This document shows positions 1-7,748 of a stretch of DNA of 15,510 nt, piece by piece. Below the pieces are notes generated by a model. The model worked only from the letters and a program-made list of their open reading frames with translations. It searched no databases and was not told the origin of the DNA. Source of the DNA: Rhizobiaceae bacterium (GTDB lineage Bacteria > Pseudomonadota > Alphaproteobacteria > Rhizobiales > Rhizobiaceae); assembly GCA_004299545.1 (NCBI GenBank), contig SCRB01000428.1, positions 1 through 15,510 of the forward strand. The letters are read 5' to 3'. Position 1 is the stretch's first letter. Each line of letters starts with the position of its first letter. A program made the translations under genes and the position numbers.

Positions 1-1054
1 CAAACAGGCCCTGAAGAAAGCGTACATCGTCTTGCGGCCGCGGCTCGAGCTTCGGCGGCAGGTCGGGATCGTTGACGGGAAAGCGTTCCCCCTTGCGGGA
101 CAGCGGATAGTAATCCAGCCCGGTCGGCTTGGCTGGATCGATTGCCTCCGAGAGGCGGCCGATCGCGTCAACGTCAAAGAACCGGGAAAGCACGTTGCCG
201 CCGGTATTGGACGCACCACCGGCGAGCCACAACTCACCCATCCGATGGCTGTAGAGCCCGTATTCGGAAGCGAATATGGGCGTGTCGCACAGCATCTTGA
301 CGGTCAGCGTCGAGCCGAGGGCCGTAACGGCGTCGCCTGTGCGGCAGGCCCCGGTGGCAAGGAAGGAGGCGCAGCCATCCGTGGTGCCGGCAACGACAAT
401 GGCAGCGCCGGGCAGGCCGAAGGCGGCGGAGATTTCGCGGGTGACCGATGCGACCGGTGTTCCGGGCTCGACCACCTCCGGCAGGAGTTCAAGGGGGAGC
501 GAAGTTCTGCCGATCCAATCCGGCCAGCGCCGCGCGACGGGATCATAGCCGGTTTTAAGGGCATTGTTTTCGTCGCTGATGTCGAACCTGCCGGAAAGCC
601 GCCCGGCGATCCAGTCGGCCTGATGGATCACGCGCCAGACGTCATCACGGCGCGACGCGAAGCGGATCGCCTTGGCGAGGCCGGACGTGGCACCGCGGGC
701 GGCGCTGTCACGCGGGGCCTGCCGGGCAATCGATTTCAGGATAGCCGTATCCTCGACCGGATCGTTATACATCATCGGTTCGGCGAGAGGCCGGCCGGAC
801 CGGTCCACCGACAATACCGTCCCGGATGTGCCGTCGACGCAGATCGCCCGTACCCTTTCCCGCTCTATCTGCGATAAAAGCTGTGACAGAGCCGTTCCCG
901 TCGCTGCCCACCAGACCGCAGGATCGCGGTGGTTTGCGCCGAATTCGTCCATTCGCGCCGCGCCCTGGCCCGCCGCCACGGCATCGCCGTCGAGGGCGAT
1001 CGCGCGCACCCCGGATGTCCCGACGTCGATGCCGAGGAAAAGCGGCGAATTCAC
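1..1054 (-). CDS. FGGY-family carbohydrate kinase, D-ribulokinase-like (3' part outside window)
   Basis: ATP-dependent cytoplasmic sugar kinase; 351 N-terminal residues are visible and the reading frame is still open at position 1. FGGY kinases are usually 430-550 residues. The N-terminal phosphate-binding motif GIDVGTSG is at residues 8-15, with D10 and T13. The second-domain motif GTTDG is at 223-227, with D226 as the expected catalytic base. The stretch around 315-340 (DYYPL, GERFPV, PRP) resembles the cyanobacterial/plant D-ribulose kinase group more than xylulokinase or glycerol kinase; this is from memory of the family, so the substrate is an inference. The start is GTG at 1054, sharing GTGA with the stop of the upstream aldolase gene, so translation is probably coupled. 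It is the last visible gene of the leftward operon. A ketopentose kinase next to a class II aldolase would fit phosphorylation followed by cleavage. Confidence 0.85.
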   Translation of the reverse strand, partial: MNSPLFLGIDVGTSGVRAIALDGDAVAAGQGAARMDEFGANHRDPAVWWAATGTALSQLLSQIERERVRAICVDGTSGTVLSVDRSGRPLAEPMMYNDPVEDTAILKSIARQAPRDSAARGATSGLAKAIRFASRRDDVWRVIHQADWIAGRLSGRFDISDENNALKTGYDPVARRWPDWIGRTSLPLELLPEVVEPGTPVASVTREISAAFGLPGAAIVVAGTTDGCASFLATGACRTGDAVTALGSTLTVKMLCDTPIFASEYGLYSHRMGELWLAGGASNTGGNVLSRFFDVDAIGRLSEAIDPAKPTGLDYYPLSRKGERFPVNDPDLPPKLEPRPQDDVRFLQGLF

Positions 1055-2127
1055 CGTGGCTCTCCACTCCGGCGGGCATCGAGACTCTGCCGGTATTTCT
1101 CGGCGTCCCAGCCAAGCAACTCGGCATTTTCGCTCTGGGTGAGATAGCGCAGGGGCGCGTCCGGCGGGATGCGCAGCGCGACATGCGCCAGACAGCGGGC
1201 GAGCGCCTCGGCGCTGTCGCTTGCATCGCGGCGCATCAGCACGCCCTTGCCCGGAAACAGGAGCATCGTTGGCGCCACCTGTCCGCGGGCCTTGCATGCT
1301 GCTTCGATACCGGCGGCGTCTTCGTCCGGTTTCGCCACGATCGAGCCGGCACCGAGAAAGATGACATGGTCCGGATAGAGGCTACCGCCCGCGGCAATAC
1401 GCAGGCTGACGTGATCCGTTGCGACGGCGTGGGTTTCGGGCATGGCCGGCAGCCGATAACCGCTCTGCCCGGCCAGACGCGCCAACCCGGCCAGATCCGG
1501 CGGAGGCGCGACACGCGGGACCTGGGCGAGAAGGCCACACACCTTCGCCATGAGCCTTTCCGAATCCGCCACCGTTTCCGCCGCCACGACCAGCCCGTGA
1601 TTGCCGAGCACCAGCACATCGGTCGACGGCTGCAATCGTTCCGCGATGGCATTGGCCAGCGGCAGGCCGGGCCGGACATAGGGAACGAACGCCCAGCGCA
1701 TGCCCTGCAATCGCTCTCGCAAAACCGTTTCCGCATCCGTTCGAACGGCGTTCGCGATGGTCTGGACACAGTGGACATGCACGACCACCTTTTGCGGCAT
1801 GACCGCGTGAAGCGTAGTTTCAATGGAAGGGCGCAAGCCGGATGGATTGTTTTCCGTGGGCACGAAATCGATCGGTTTTTCGGCTCGCGGATCGCCATCG
1901 TGCACCGCATCGCGCAGCGGGCCGAGAGCGACGGGAACCATGATGTCGCTGGACAGTGCTTGCTCCAGCCAGGTTCCGGAAGCCTTGATCCACAGCGTGT
2001 CGCCATCCTTGATCGAGGTATTGCCTCCCGCCGCCTGGGTCAGCAGGGGATCGGCGCCGATGCGTGCTGAAAGTACGCGAAGGGCATTGAATTCGGCCCT
2101 GTTCGCCCCGTCGCTCGGTCCTGTCAT
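1051..2127 (-). CDS. Class II aldolase/adducin-domain protein, RhaD-type, stand-alone
   Basis: A 358-residue class II (metal-dependent) aldolase. Visible motifs are GGNTSIK (34-40) for phosphate/substrate binding, a glutamate in PSIET (E103), the metal-binding pair HVH (H117, H119) and the third histidine in LGNHGLV (H177). The C-terminal end carries a segment near YLTQSENAELLGWDAEKY that I associate with the aldolase half of bifunctional rhamnulose-1-phosphate aldolase/dehydrogenase proteins. Those proteins are about 700 residues and continue into a short-chain dehydrogenase domain; here that domain is absent and the gene ends cleanly. At 358 residues it is much longer than FucA/AraD (about 215-230). 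The ATG at 2127 has an AAGGA ribosome site about 8 nt upstream. It follows a 99-nt gap after the shorter aldolase gene and overlaps the downstream kinase by 4 nt. Expected role: retro-aldol cleavage of a phosphorylated ketose, giving dihydroxyacetone phosphate and an aldehyde. Substrate unknown. Confidence 0.85.
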   Translation of the reverse strand: MTGPSDGANRAEFNALRVLSARIGADPLLTQAAGGNTSIKDGDTLWIKASGTWLEQALSSDIMVPVALGPLRDAVHDGDPRAEKPIDFVPTENNPSGLRPSIETTLHAVMPQKVVVHVHCVQTIANAVRTDAETVLRERLQGMRWAFVPYVRPGLPLANAIAERLQPSTDVLVLGNHGLVVAAETVADSERLMAKVCGLLAQVPRVAPPPDLAGLARLAGQSGYRLPAMPETHAVATDHVSLRIAAGGSLYPDHVIFLGAGSIVAKPDEDAAGIEAACKARGQVAPTMLLFPGKGVLMRRDASDSAEALARCLAHVALRIPPDAPLRYLTQSENAELLGWDAEKYRQSLDARRSGEPR

Positions 2128-2176
2128 CGTTTTGTCCTTACAAGCAGAGGTCTTGCCTGCCGCGTCGCGATCCCAC

Positions 2177-2190
2177 GCCGCCCCGGCGGC
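2177..2190 (-). other. Small GC-rich stem-loop between the two aldolase genes
   Basis: The 99-nt gap 2128-2226 contains a perfect palindrome-like element, GCCGC (2177-2181) and GCGGC (2186-2190) with a 4-nt loop. No T-run follows in the transcribed direction, so it is not a convincing intrinsic terminator. It could set mRNA stability or be chance in GC-rich DNA. Confidence 0.3.
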
Positions 2191-2226
2191 CGGTTCACCA
2201 GCCTTGGTCTGCCGTTCCTCGCAGGA

Positions 2227-2898
2227 TCACGCTTCCTTGCGCCGCTTCTGCTTCCGATATGTCGCGAACCCGGCGCGCGTTTCGGCGATCTGCTCGTCCG
2301 TCAGGAGAACCGGCCCACCGATGAGCAGCGAATGGTAATATTGGCTGGCCAAATTCTCCAGTTCCACGGCCAGCGCGAGCGCCTTCTGGAGGTCCGGCCC
2401 GACGGCAATCATGCCGTGATTGGCAAGCAGGCAGCCTTGGCGCCCGTCGAGCGCCTTGATCGCCTCCTCGGAAAGCTCCTTCGTGCCGTAGCGCGCATAG
2501 CCGGAACAGCGGATATCGCTGCCGCCGAACGCGGCAATCATGTAGTGGCAGGCGGGGATGTTCTTGCGGGCGATCGCCAGGATCGTGGCGAAGGGGGCAT
2601 GGGCGTGCACCACCGCCCCGACATCGGGCCGCGAGCGCATGATGTCCAGATGAAAGCGCCATTCGACTGAAGGCTCCAACGGCCCTTCCCAGGCGTCATA
2701 GCCGCGATCGACGGGAATCACGGCGATGTCGTCGGGCTCGAGCGTGTCGTAGGGCGTCGCGCTCGGCGTGATCAGCATCCTGTCGCCGCAACGCACGCTG
2801 ATATTGCCGGCGGTGCCGTAATTGAGGCCCGACGCATTCATGGCCAGGCAATGTTGAATGAGTGAGCGGCGCAGTTCCGGTTCGTTTGTCATATCCAT
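2227..2898 (-). CDS. Class II aldolase/adducin family protein, FucA-like (223 aa)
   Basis: Short class II aldolase of the L-fuculose-phosphate aldolase / 3-oxo-tetronate-4-phosphate decarboxylase (OtnC) superfamily, of usual length. GTAGNISVR (28-36) forms the phosphate site. E79 in SVEWRFH is the likely catalytic acid/base. Zn ligands are expected at H98 and H100 (VVHAHAPF) and H161 (LLANHGMIAVG). The ATG at 2898 is 5 nt after the stop of the dehydrogenase gene; a second in-frame ATG at 2892 is also possible. No strong ribosome site is seen, which fits coupling to the upstream gene. A much longer reading of this frame reaches upstream through the dehydrogenase gene, but that part is only antiphase shadow. 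Family members split phosphorylated ketoses to dihydroxyacetone phosphate plus an aldehyde, or decarboxylate 3-oxo-4-phosphotetronates. With a 2-hydroxyacid dehydrogenase immediately upstream the decarboxylase-type reaction is worth considering; this is inference. Confidence 0.9.
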   Translation of the reverse strand: MDMTNEPELRRSLIQHCLAMNASGLNYGTAGNISVRCGDRMLITPSATPYDTLEPDDIAVIPVDRGYDAWEGPLEPSVEWRFHLDIMRSRPDVGAVVHAHAPFATILAIARKNIPACHYMIAAFGGSDIRCSGYARYGTKELSEEAIKALDGRQGCLLANHGMIAVGPDLQKALALAVELENLASQYYHSLLIGGPVLLTDEQIAETRAGFATYRKQKRRKEA

Positions 2899-2903
2899 AG
2901 CAA

Positions 2904-3944
2904 TCAGCAGGGGTTGAGGGGGGGAAGACCGGCAATGAAGCGGCGCACTTCTTCCGCCGCCTGCTCGGCGGCGTAGGTGACGGTGCGCACGGACGCGCCG
3001 GCGATGTGGGGCGTGAGCGTCACGTTCGGAAGCTGCAGCAACGGCCAGTCCGCCGGGGCCGGCTCGACCGCGAAGGTTTCGAGCATGGCGCTGCCGATCC
3101 GGCCGGACGCCAGCGCGTCGTAGAGCGCGTCGTAATCGACCAGCGGCCCGCGCGCGGTATTGACCAGGATCGCTCCCTCCTTCATGCGGGCAAGCGCTTC
3201 CGCGTTGATGATGCGGCGTGTTTCTTCGGTCACGCGCGCATGCAGGGTGACGACGTCGCTTCGTGTCAGGAGGTCGTCGAATCCGACAAGCTCGACTCCG
3301 GCATTGCGGTCGTCGGCGGTGAGCTGGACATAGGGGTCGCAGACCAGCACATGACAGCCGAAGGCACGCAACAGCCTCACGACCCTGGTGCCGATATTGC
3401 CATATCCGATGACCCCCACCGTCATCTCGTTGAGTTCGCGTCCGGTGCGGTCGGCGCGATAGAGGTCGCCGCGCCATTCGCCTTTTCGCAATGCCTCGTG
3501 GCCGACCCGGATCAGCCGCGTCTCGGCAAGGATCGCGCCGATGGTGAATTCCGCAACCGCGCTGGCGTTGCGGCCGGGGGTGTTGACGACGGTGATATTA
3601 TGCCGGTGCGCAGCATCCATGTCGATATTGACCGGCCCGCCGCGCGAGACGGCGATCAGCCGCAGCGCGGGAAGCCGGTCCATCATCTGGCTGGACATGG
3701 GGGAGAGTTGCGTCACGAATATCTCGGCTCCGCCGATGAAGTCGACGACCTCGTCGGGATCGCCGAAATATTCCTTCAACCCGTCCATGCCGGCAACCGC
3801 GTAGCCATGTTCCATCGGCTCATCCGGCCATGGAACTTCCTTCGTGCGAATGGCGAGATCACCGCCGCAAACCTTTTCTATCTCGCGCCGGAAGACGTCG
3901 GGAAGCATGAAGCGGTCGCCGATAATCGCAATTTCTCTTGTCAT
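2904..3944 (-). CDS. D-isomer-specific 2-hydroxyacid dehydrogenase
   Basis: NAD(P)-dependent dehydrogenase of the D-2-hydroxyacid family (346 aa; normal family size 310-350). The Rossmann motif GVIGYGNIG lies at 177-185, with an acidic residue at D203 at the end of the second strand that favours NAD over NADP. The catalytic triad is present: R265 in NTARGPLVD, E294 in ETFAVEP and H313 in LTPHIAGAS. It interconverts a 2-hydroxyacid and a 2-ketoacid in the cytoplasm. It begins with ATG at 3944, 14 nt after the kinase stop, with only a weak GAG ribosome site, and is followed 5 nt later by the FucA-like aldolase. The same family contains 4-phosphoerythronate dehydrogenase (PdxB), phosphoglycerate dehydrogenase and glyoxylate/hydroxypyruvate reductases. 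A sugar-acid or phosphorylated sugar-acid substrate produced by the upstream kinase is plausible but unproven. Confidence 0.92.
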   Translation of the reverse strand: MTREIAIIGDRFMLPDVFRREIEKVCGGDLAIRTKEVPWPDEPMEHGYAVAGMDGLKEYFGDPDEVVDFIGGAEIFVTQLSPMSSQMMDRLPALRLIAVSRGGPVNIDMDAAHRHNITVVNTPGRNASAVAEFTIGAILAETRLIRVGHEALRKGEWRGDLYRADRTGRELNEMTVGVIGYGNIGTRVVRLLRAFGCHVLVCDPYVQLTADDRNAGVELVGFDDLLTRSDVVTLHARVTEETRRIINAEALARMKEGAILVNTARGPLVDYDALYDALASGRIGSAMLETFAVEPAPADWPLLQLPNVTLTPHIAGASVRTVTYAAEQAAEEVRRFIAGLPPLNPC

Positions 3945-3958
3945 AACCGTTATCTCGA

Positions 3959-5512
3959 TCAGTGGTGGCGCAGTTCGGCGAGGGATCGCCAGACAGGCCG
4001 CAACGCCGCATGGGCGTCGGCATAGACATGGAACAGCCTGTCATATGTCTCGGCCAAACCCGCGTCGGGAATTTCAGCCTCTCCAAGCAACGGCGTCGTC
4101 CATTCGGCGACGCAGTCTTCCATCGACGGGTAGAGCCCGATCGCCTGCGCCCCGATCATGGCCGCCCCCGCCGCCCCTGCCTCTTCCCGGCTGGAAGTCC
4201 GTACGTTGGCGCCGAGTGTGGCGCCGAGGATGCGGCGCAGCGCGGCGCTGCGGGCGGCCCCGCCGGTCAGCCTGATTTCGGAAGGCAGGGGACCCATCGC
4301 CGCGTAGCAGTCGCGGGCGGCGAAGGCGAGCCCCTCGAACACGGCGCGCACCAGGTCTGCATAGCCGTGGCGCGAAGAAATGCCGATGAAGCCGGCCCGC
4401 GCATTGGCGTCCACGAACGGGCCACGCTCTCCCGCCTCCGAAACGAATGGCTGGTAAAGCAGCGAGCCGGGCGGCGCGGCGTCGATCCAGCGGTCGATCA
4501 GGGGAATCATTTCCTTGGACCCCGATGCCATGCCCTGCGAAGCGAGGATATCGCGCGCGAGACCGAGGACCCAATCGATGTTCAGCGTCGCGGCCATATT
4601 GGAATGCAGCTGGGTGTACATGCCGGGGACCGGCATGGGGATGGTGTAGCCGGTGCGCGCCTCATTGAGCTTCACGTCAGCCACCGCCTCCGCGAGCCGC
4701 ATATGCATGCCCGTCGAACCGATTACGGAACAGCCCGGCTTGCTGTCGCGGTCCATGAGGCCTGCACCAGTGGCCGTGCATATCACGTCGAGCCCGGCGA
4801 GCACCACGGGCGTGCCATGAAACAGGCCGGTCGCTTCGGCCGCTTCGACGGTAAGACCGCCACAATGCTCGGTGGGTTCGATCATCGGCGGCAGCAAGCG
4901 GCGCAAATCGCTCAGGCCGAGTGCCTCGATCACGTCGTCGCTATAGGCACGCGTGCGAAAATCACCGAAGGTGAACAGGCCTTCGGCGAGATCCGTGACC
5001 CGTTCGCCGGTCATTTTGAAGTAGAGCCAATCCTTGCAGTGAAACGCGGTCGCGGCGCGCTTCATCATATCCGGCATGTTGGCTTTCATATAGGCGAGTT
5101 GCGGACCTTGCTGGCACGCCGCAAGCCCCGTGCCGGTCCGTTCGAAGCGGACCCGGTCTTCCGGGCGGGCGCGCATCTCCTCCACGATCGATGTGGCGCG
5201 CGCGTCGAGCCACAGCCAGCCTTGCCCGACCGGCTCCCCGGCGCTGTTGATCAGCCATGTTCCGTCGCCTTGCGCGGTTATGGCAACAACCGCGGTCCTG
5301 GACGCTAGATCGGGAATCTGGCCGGCGAGCAGGCGCAGCGTCTCCGCCGTATCCTTCCAGGTCCGAGCCGGATCCTGCTCGGCGCCGCCGCCCGGCAACG
5401 TCTTGTAGCTGTTCGGCAGCATGGCCGCAGCGACCTGTCGTCCGCCCGGGTCGAAGGCTATCGATTTTATTACTGATGTGCCGGCGTCGATGCCGATCAG
5501 CAGGTCGCGCAT
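3959..5512 (-). CDS. FGGY-family carbohydrate kinase, erythritol kinase (EryA)-like
   Basis: A 517-residue FGGY kinase, complete at both ends. The ATP/phosphate motif IGIDAGTS is at 6-13 with D9. The sugar-binding/catalytic region AGLDVICTATGAG is at 239-251 with D242 as expected base. The C-terminal ATPase-domain motifs TGGAARSAALRRILG (416-430) and EEAGAAGAA (443-451) are intact. Segments such as HCKDWLYFKMTGERVTD, FTFGDFRTR, GSTGMHMRL and HSNMAATLNIDWV match my recollection of rhizobial/Brucella erythritol kinase EryA better than xylulokinase or ribulokinase. The other ery catabolic genes (eryB, eryC) are not in the window, so a related tetritol, pentitol or sugar acid is equally possible. 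ATG at 5512 shares one base with the ATPase stop (TAATG), and a GGAG ribosome site lies 8 nt upstream. It is the first enzyme gene after the transporter and so the likely committing kinase. Confidence 0.9.
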   Translation of the reverse strand: MRDLLIGIDAGTSVIKSIAFDPGGRQVAAAMLPNSYKTLPGGGAEQDPARTWKDTAETLRLLAGQIPDLASRTAVVAITAQGDGTWLINSAGEPVGQGWLWLDARATSIVEEMRARPEDRVRFERTGTGLAACQQGPQLAYMKANMPDMMKRAATAFHCKDWLYFKMTGERVTDLAEGLFTFGDFRTRAYSDDVIEALGLSDLRRLLPPMIEPTEHCGGLTVEAAEATGLFHGTPVVLAGLDVICTATGAGLMDRDSKPGCSVIGSTGMHMRLAEAVADVKLNEARTGYTIPMPVPGMYTQLHSNMAATLNIDWVLGLARDILASQGMASGSKEMIPLIDRWIDAAPPGSLLYQPFVSEAGERGPFVDANARAGFIGISSRHGYADLVRAVFEGLAFAARDCYAAMGPLPSEIRLTGGAARSAALRRILGATLGANVRTSSREEAGAAGAAMIGAQAIGLYPSMEDCVAEWTTPLLGEAEIPDAGLAETYDRLFHVYADAHAALRPVWRSLAELRHH

Positions 5513-6636
5513 TACGCAAGCTCCATTCCATGGGAGATTGCCGTGCCGCCCGCCAGATCGAAAATATGAAGGTTGTGCGGATCGATACTGATATTGATCG
5601 CCTCACCGGCCGCCAGCCGCGTCCGGTCATGTTCGACCAGCACCAGCAGATGACCGCCGAAATCCGCCGCTATATGGGTCTGGTCGCCGAGCCATTGGCT
5701 GGTCGAGACCGTCGCGGGAACACCTTCGGCGCTCCTGCGCACGGCATAGGGGCGCACGCCGATGACCACTTTCTCGCGCTTGAGAAGCTCTTCGCGCACA
5801 TCGTGGCTGAAGGCGTCGGCGGCATAATTGAGCGAGAAGCCATCCGCCAATGTCAGGCTTAACTGCCGGTCATCCCCTTTGACATGTGCCTCGAAAACAT
5901 TCATCGGGGGTTCGCCGACAAAAGTGCCGGTGAACAGGTTGACCGGCCGTTCCTTGAGCATGGCCGGGGTATCGAACTGCTGAAGCACGCCGCCCTCCAT
6001 CACCGCGATGCGGTCCGCCAGAGCGTTCGCCTCGGTCTGGTCGTGGGTGACGAGAATCGCGGTCAGCCCGCGCTCCTTGATATAGTGCTTTATGCGGCCG
6101 CGCAGGACAGCCCTGAGCTGCGGCTCGAGTTGGCCCATCGGCTCGTCGAGAAGATAAAGATCGGCCTGCCGGATCAAGGCGCGGCCGAGGCTGGCGCGCT
6201 GCTGCTGGCCGCCCGAGATCGAGCCCGGATAGCGATCGAGGATATCCTCGATCTCCAGCAGCCGTGCGATGCCGACCACCTTCCCGTCGACTTCGCTTCG
6301 GCTCAACCGCGCGACCTTGAGCGCGAACGCAATGTTGTCGCGCACCGTCAATGGCGGATAGAGCGAATATCCCTCGAACGCCATCGCGACATTGCGCCTG
6401 ACGGGCGGCAGGGTCTCAATCCTGCGCCCGGCGAGGGAAATCGAGCCGCGCGAAACATCTTCGAAGCCCGCTACCATGCGCAGCGTCGAGGTCTTGCCGC
6501 AGCCCGACGAACCGAGCAGCGCGACGATCTCGCCTTTCGCGACCTCCATGGTCAGGTCACGGACGGCGTGGACGCTGCCGCTTCCGGTGCCGTAGATCTT
6601 GTCGACTTCCGAAATTGTCAGCGCGTTCGTGCTCAT
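5512..6636 (-). CDS. CUT1 ABC transporter ATPase (MalK/UgpC type) with altered Q-loop and D-loop
   Basis: A 374-residue ABC ATPase on the cytoplasmic face of a sugar importer. Walker A GSSGCGKT is at 42-49, signature ISGGQ at 140-144, Walker B YLLDE at 161-165 with the catalytic E165, and switch histidine H198 in VTHD. The residues after about 240 are the regulatory OB/TOBE domain usual in MalK. Two deviations are visible. The Q-loop glutamine is glutamate (E88 in MAFEGYSLYP; codon GAG). The D-loop reads GQLEP where family members usually have SNLDA. The start is ATG at 6636, sharing ATGA with the stop of the other ATPase. The frame stays open further upstream but that part lies inside the other ATPase gene. 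It probably heterodimerises with the product of the overlapping gene, as two-ATPase CUT1 systems such as the rhizobial glycerol transporter are thought to do. Confidence 0.92.
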   Translation of the reverse strand: MSTNALTISEVDKIYGTGSGSVHAVRDLTMEVAKGEIVALLGSSGCGKTSTLRMVAGFEDVSRGSISLAGRRIETLPPVRRNVAMAFEGYSLYPPLTVRDNIAFALKVARLSRSEVDGKVVGIARLLEIEDILDRYPGSISGGQQQRASLGRALIRQADLYLLDEPMGQLEPQLRAVLRGRIKHYIKERGLTAILVTHDQTEANALADRIAVMEGGVLQQFDTPAMLKERPVNLFTGTFVGEPPMNVFEAHVKGDDRQLSLTLADGFSLNYAADAFSHDVREELLKREKVVIGVRPYAVRRSAEGVPATVSTSQWLGDQTHIAADFGGHLLVLVEHDRTRLAAGEAINISIDPHNLHIFDLAGGTAISHGMELA

Positions 6637-7748
6637 GTCGTGGACCCGCCGCGTGTGGAAACCGCGTCCTGAAGCGCGATGCGATCGCCGCTTGACGGGT
6701 CGAAAAGCAAAAGCCTGCCCGGGTCCACGCCGATATGCGCGGGGCCGGACGCGGGCGCCGGTGTACCGGCCGGCCGGGAGACCAGCAATTCGTGGCCACA
6801 CGATGTTCGAACCAGGGAAACGACCTTCTCGTTCAACGGCGTTTCCGCCTCTACCGTCACGGGTATCGCGGCCGGCACATCCGCATCCACGAAGGCCAGC
6901 ACTTCAGGCCTCAGCCCGACCGTGCATTCCCGCCCCGTGGGGAGCGCATCTCCGTCCGGCAGGGGAACAGCCACCTCGGAAAGGCGGATATGGACGCCTC
7001 TTTCGCTTTTCTCGGGCTGCAATTGCAGCAGATTGATCGTCGGATCACCGAACAGGCGGGCAATCTCGACATCGGCCGGCTGATAATAGATCTCCTCGGG
7101 GGTGCCGAACTGCCTGATCGTCCCCCGCGACATCACGGCGATGCGATGGCCGAGCGCCATCGCTTCCTTATAGTCCTGCGTGACGTAAAGGACGGTGGCA
7201 TCGAACCCGCGCAGGAGCTTGGGAAGTTCAAGCCGCATTTCGTAGCGCAACTTGGCGTCGACGTTGCGTAGCGGATCGTCGAGAAGCAAAAGCTTCGGCT
7301 CCCCGACAAGCGCCCGCGCCAATGCCGTGCGCTGCTTCTGCCCGTTGGAAAGGGCGCGCGGCGCATGGCTAAGCACATGGTCGATCTTCAGCAGGCCGGC
7401 GATCTCCCGGACATGCTCGGTGGGAGCGCTATTGCCATGCGCACTGAGAGGACTCGCTATATTGTCGAATGCCGACATATGCGGATAAAGCGCGAAGTTC
7501 TGAAAGGCCATGCCGATACCCCGCCGATCCGGCGCAAGGTCCAGAATGGAGCGGCCATCCATCAGGATATCGCCCGCATCGGGATCGTAAATCCCCGCAA
7601 TGAGGCGAAGGAGAAGCGTCTTTCCGCAACCGGAAGGGCCAAATATCGCGACATGCTCGCCATGCTCGACCTCGAGACTGAGATCGGGAAAGACCTCATG
7701 CGCCCCGAAGGCTTTCCTGACGTGGCGGAGTTCCAGGCCGCTCATCAT
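6633..7748 (-). CDS. CUT1 ABC transporter ATPase (MalK/UgpC type) with degenerate catalytic residues
   Basis: A 371-residue ABC ATPase with a normal Walker A (GPSGCGKT, 37-44), normal Q-loop (Q83 in MAFQNFALYP) and a C-terminal TOBE-like domain. Three catalytic-site positions differ from the family. Walker B reads LLLLDD (153-158), placing Asp (D158; codons GAC GAT) where the catalytic Glu normally stands. The switch histidine is Gln (Q191 in VTQD; codon CAG). The signature is LSNGQ (133-137) instead of LSGGQ. The rest of the protein is well conserved and uninterrupted, so this looks like a specialised partner subunit rather than a pseudogene. ATG at 7748 abuts the permease stop. A second ATG at 7745 has better spacing (6 nt) from an AAGGG ribosome site and may be the true start. 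It overlaps the companion ATPase gene by 4 nt. Confidence 0.92.
   Translation of the reverse strand: MMSGLELRHVRKAFGAHEVFPDLSLEVEHGEHVAIFGPSGCGKTLLLRLIAGIYDPDAGDILMDGRSILDLAPDRRGIGMAFQNFALYPHMSAFDNIASPLSAHGNSAPTEHVREIAGLLKIDHVLSHAPRALSNGQKQRTALARALVGEPKLLLLDDPLRNVDAKLRYEMRLELPKLLRGFDATVLYVTQDYKEAMALGHRIAVMSRGTIRQFGTPEEIYYQPADVEIARLFGDPTINLLQLQPEKSERGVHIRLSEVAVPLPDGDALPTGRECTVGLRPEVLAFVDADVPAAIPVTVEAETPLNEKVVSLVRTSCGHELLVSRPAGTPAPASGPAHIGVDPGRLLLFDPSSGDRIALQDAVSTRGGSTT

Noticed and set aside
826..2070. A 414-codon plus-strand open frame
   Set aside because: Antisense to the D-ribulokinase-like and aldolase genes; the minus strand carries clear catalytic motifs and a GTGA gene overlap.
6633..7748. 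The degenerate ATPase as a pseudogene
   Set aside because: The frame is uninterrupted and full length, Walker A and the Q-loop are intact, and both gene borders are tightly coupled to neighbours.
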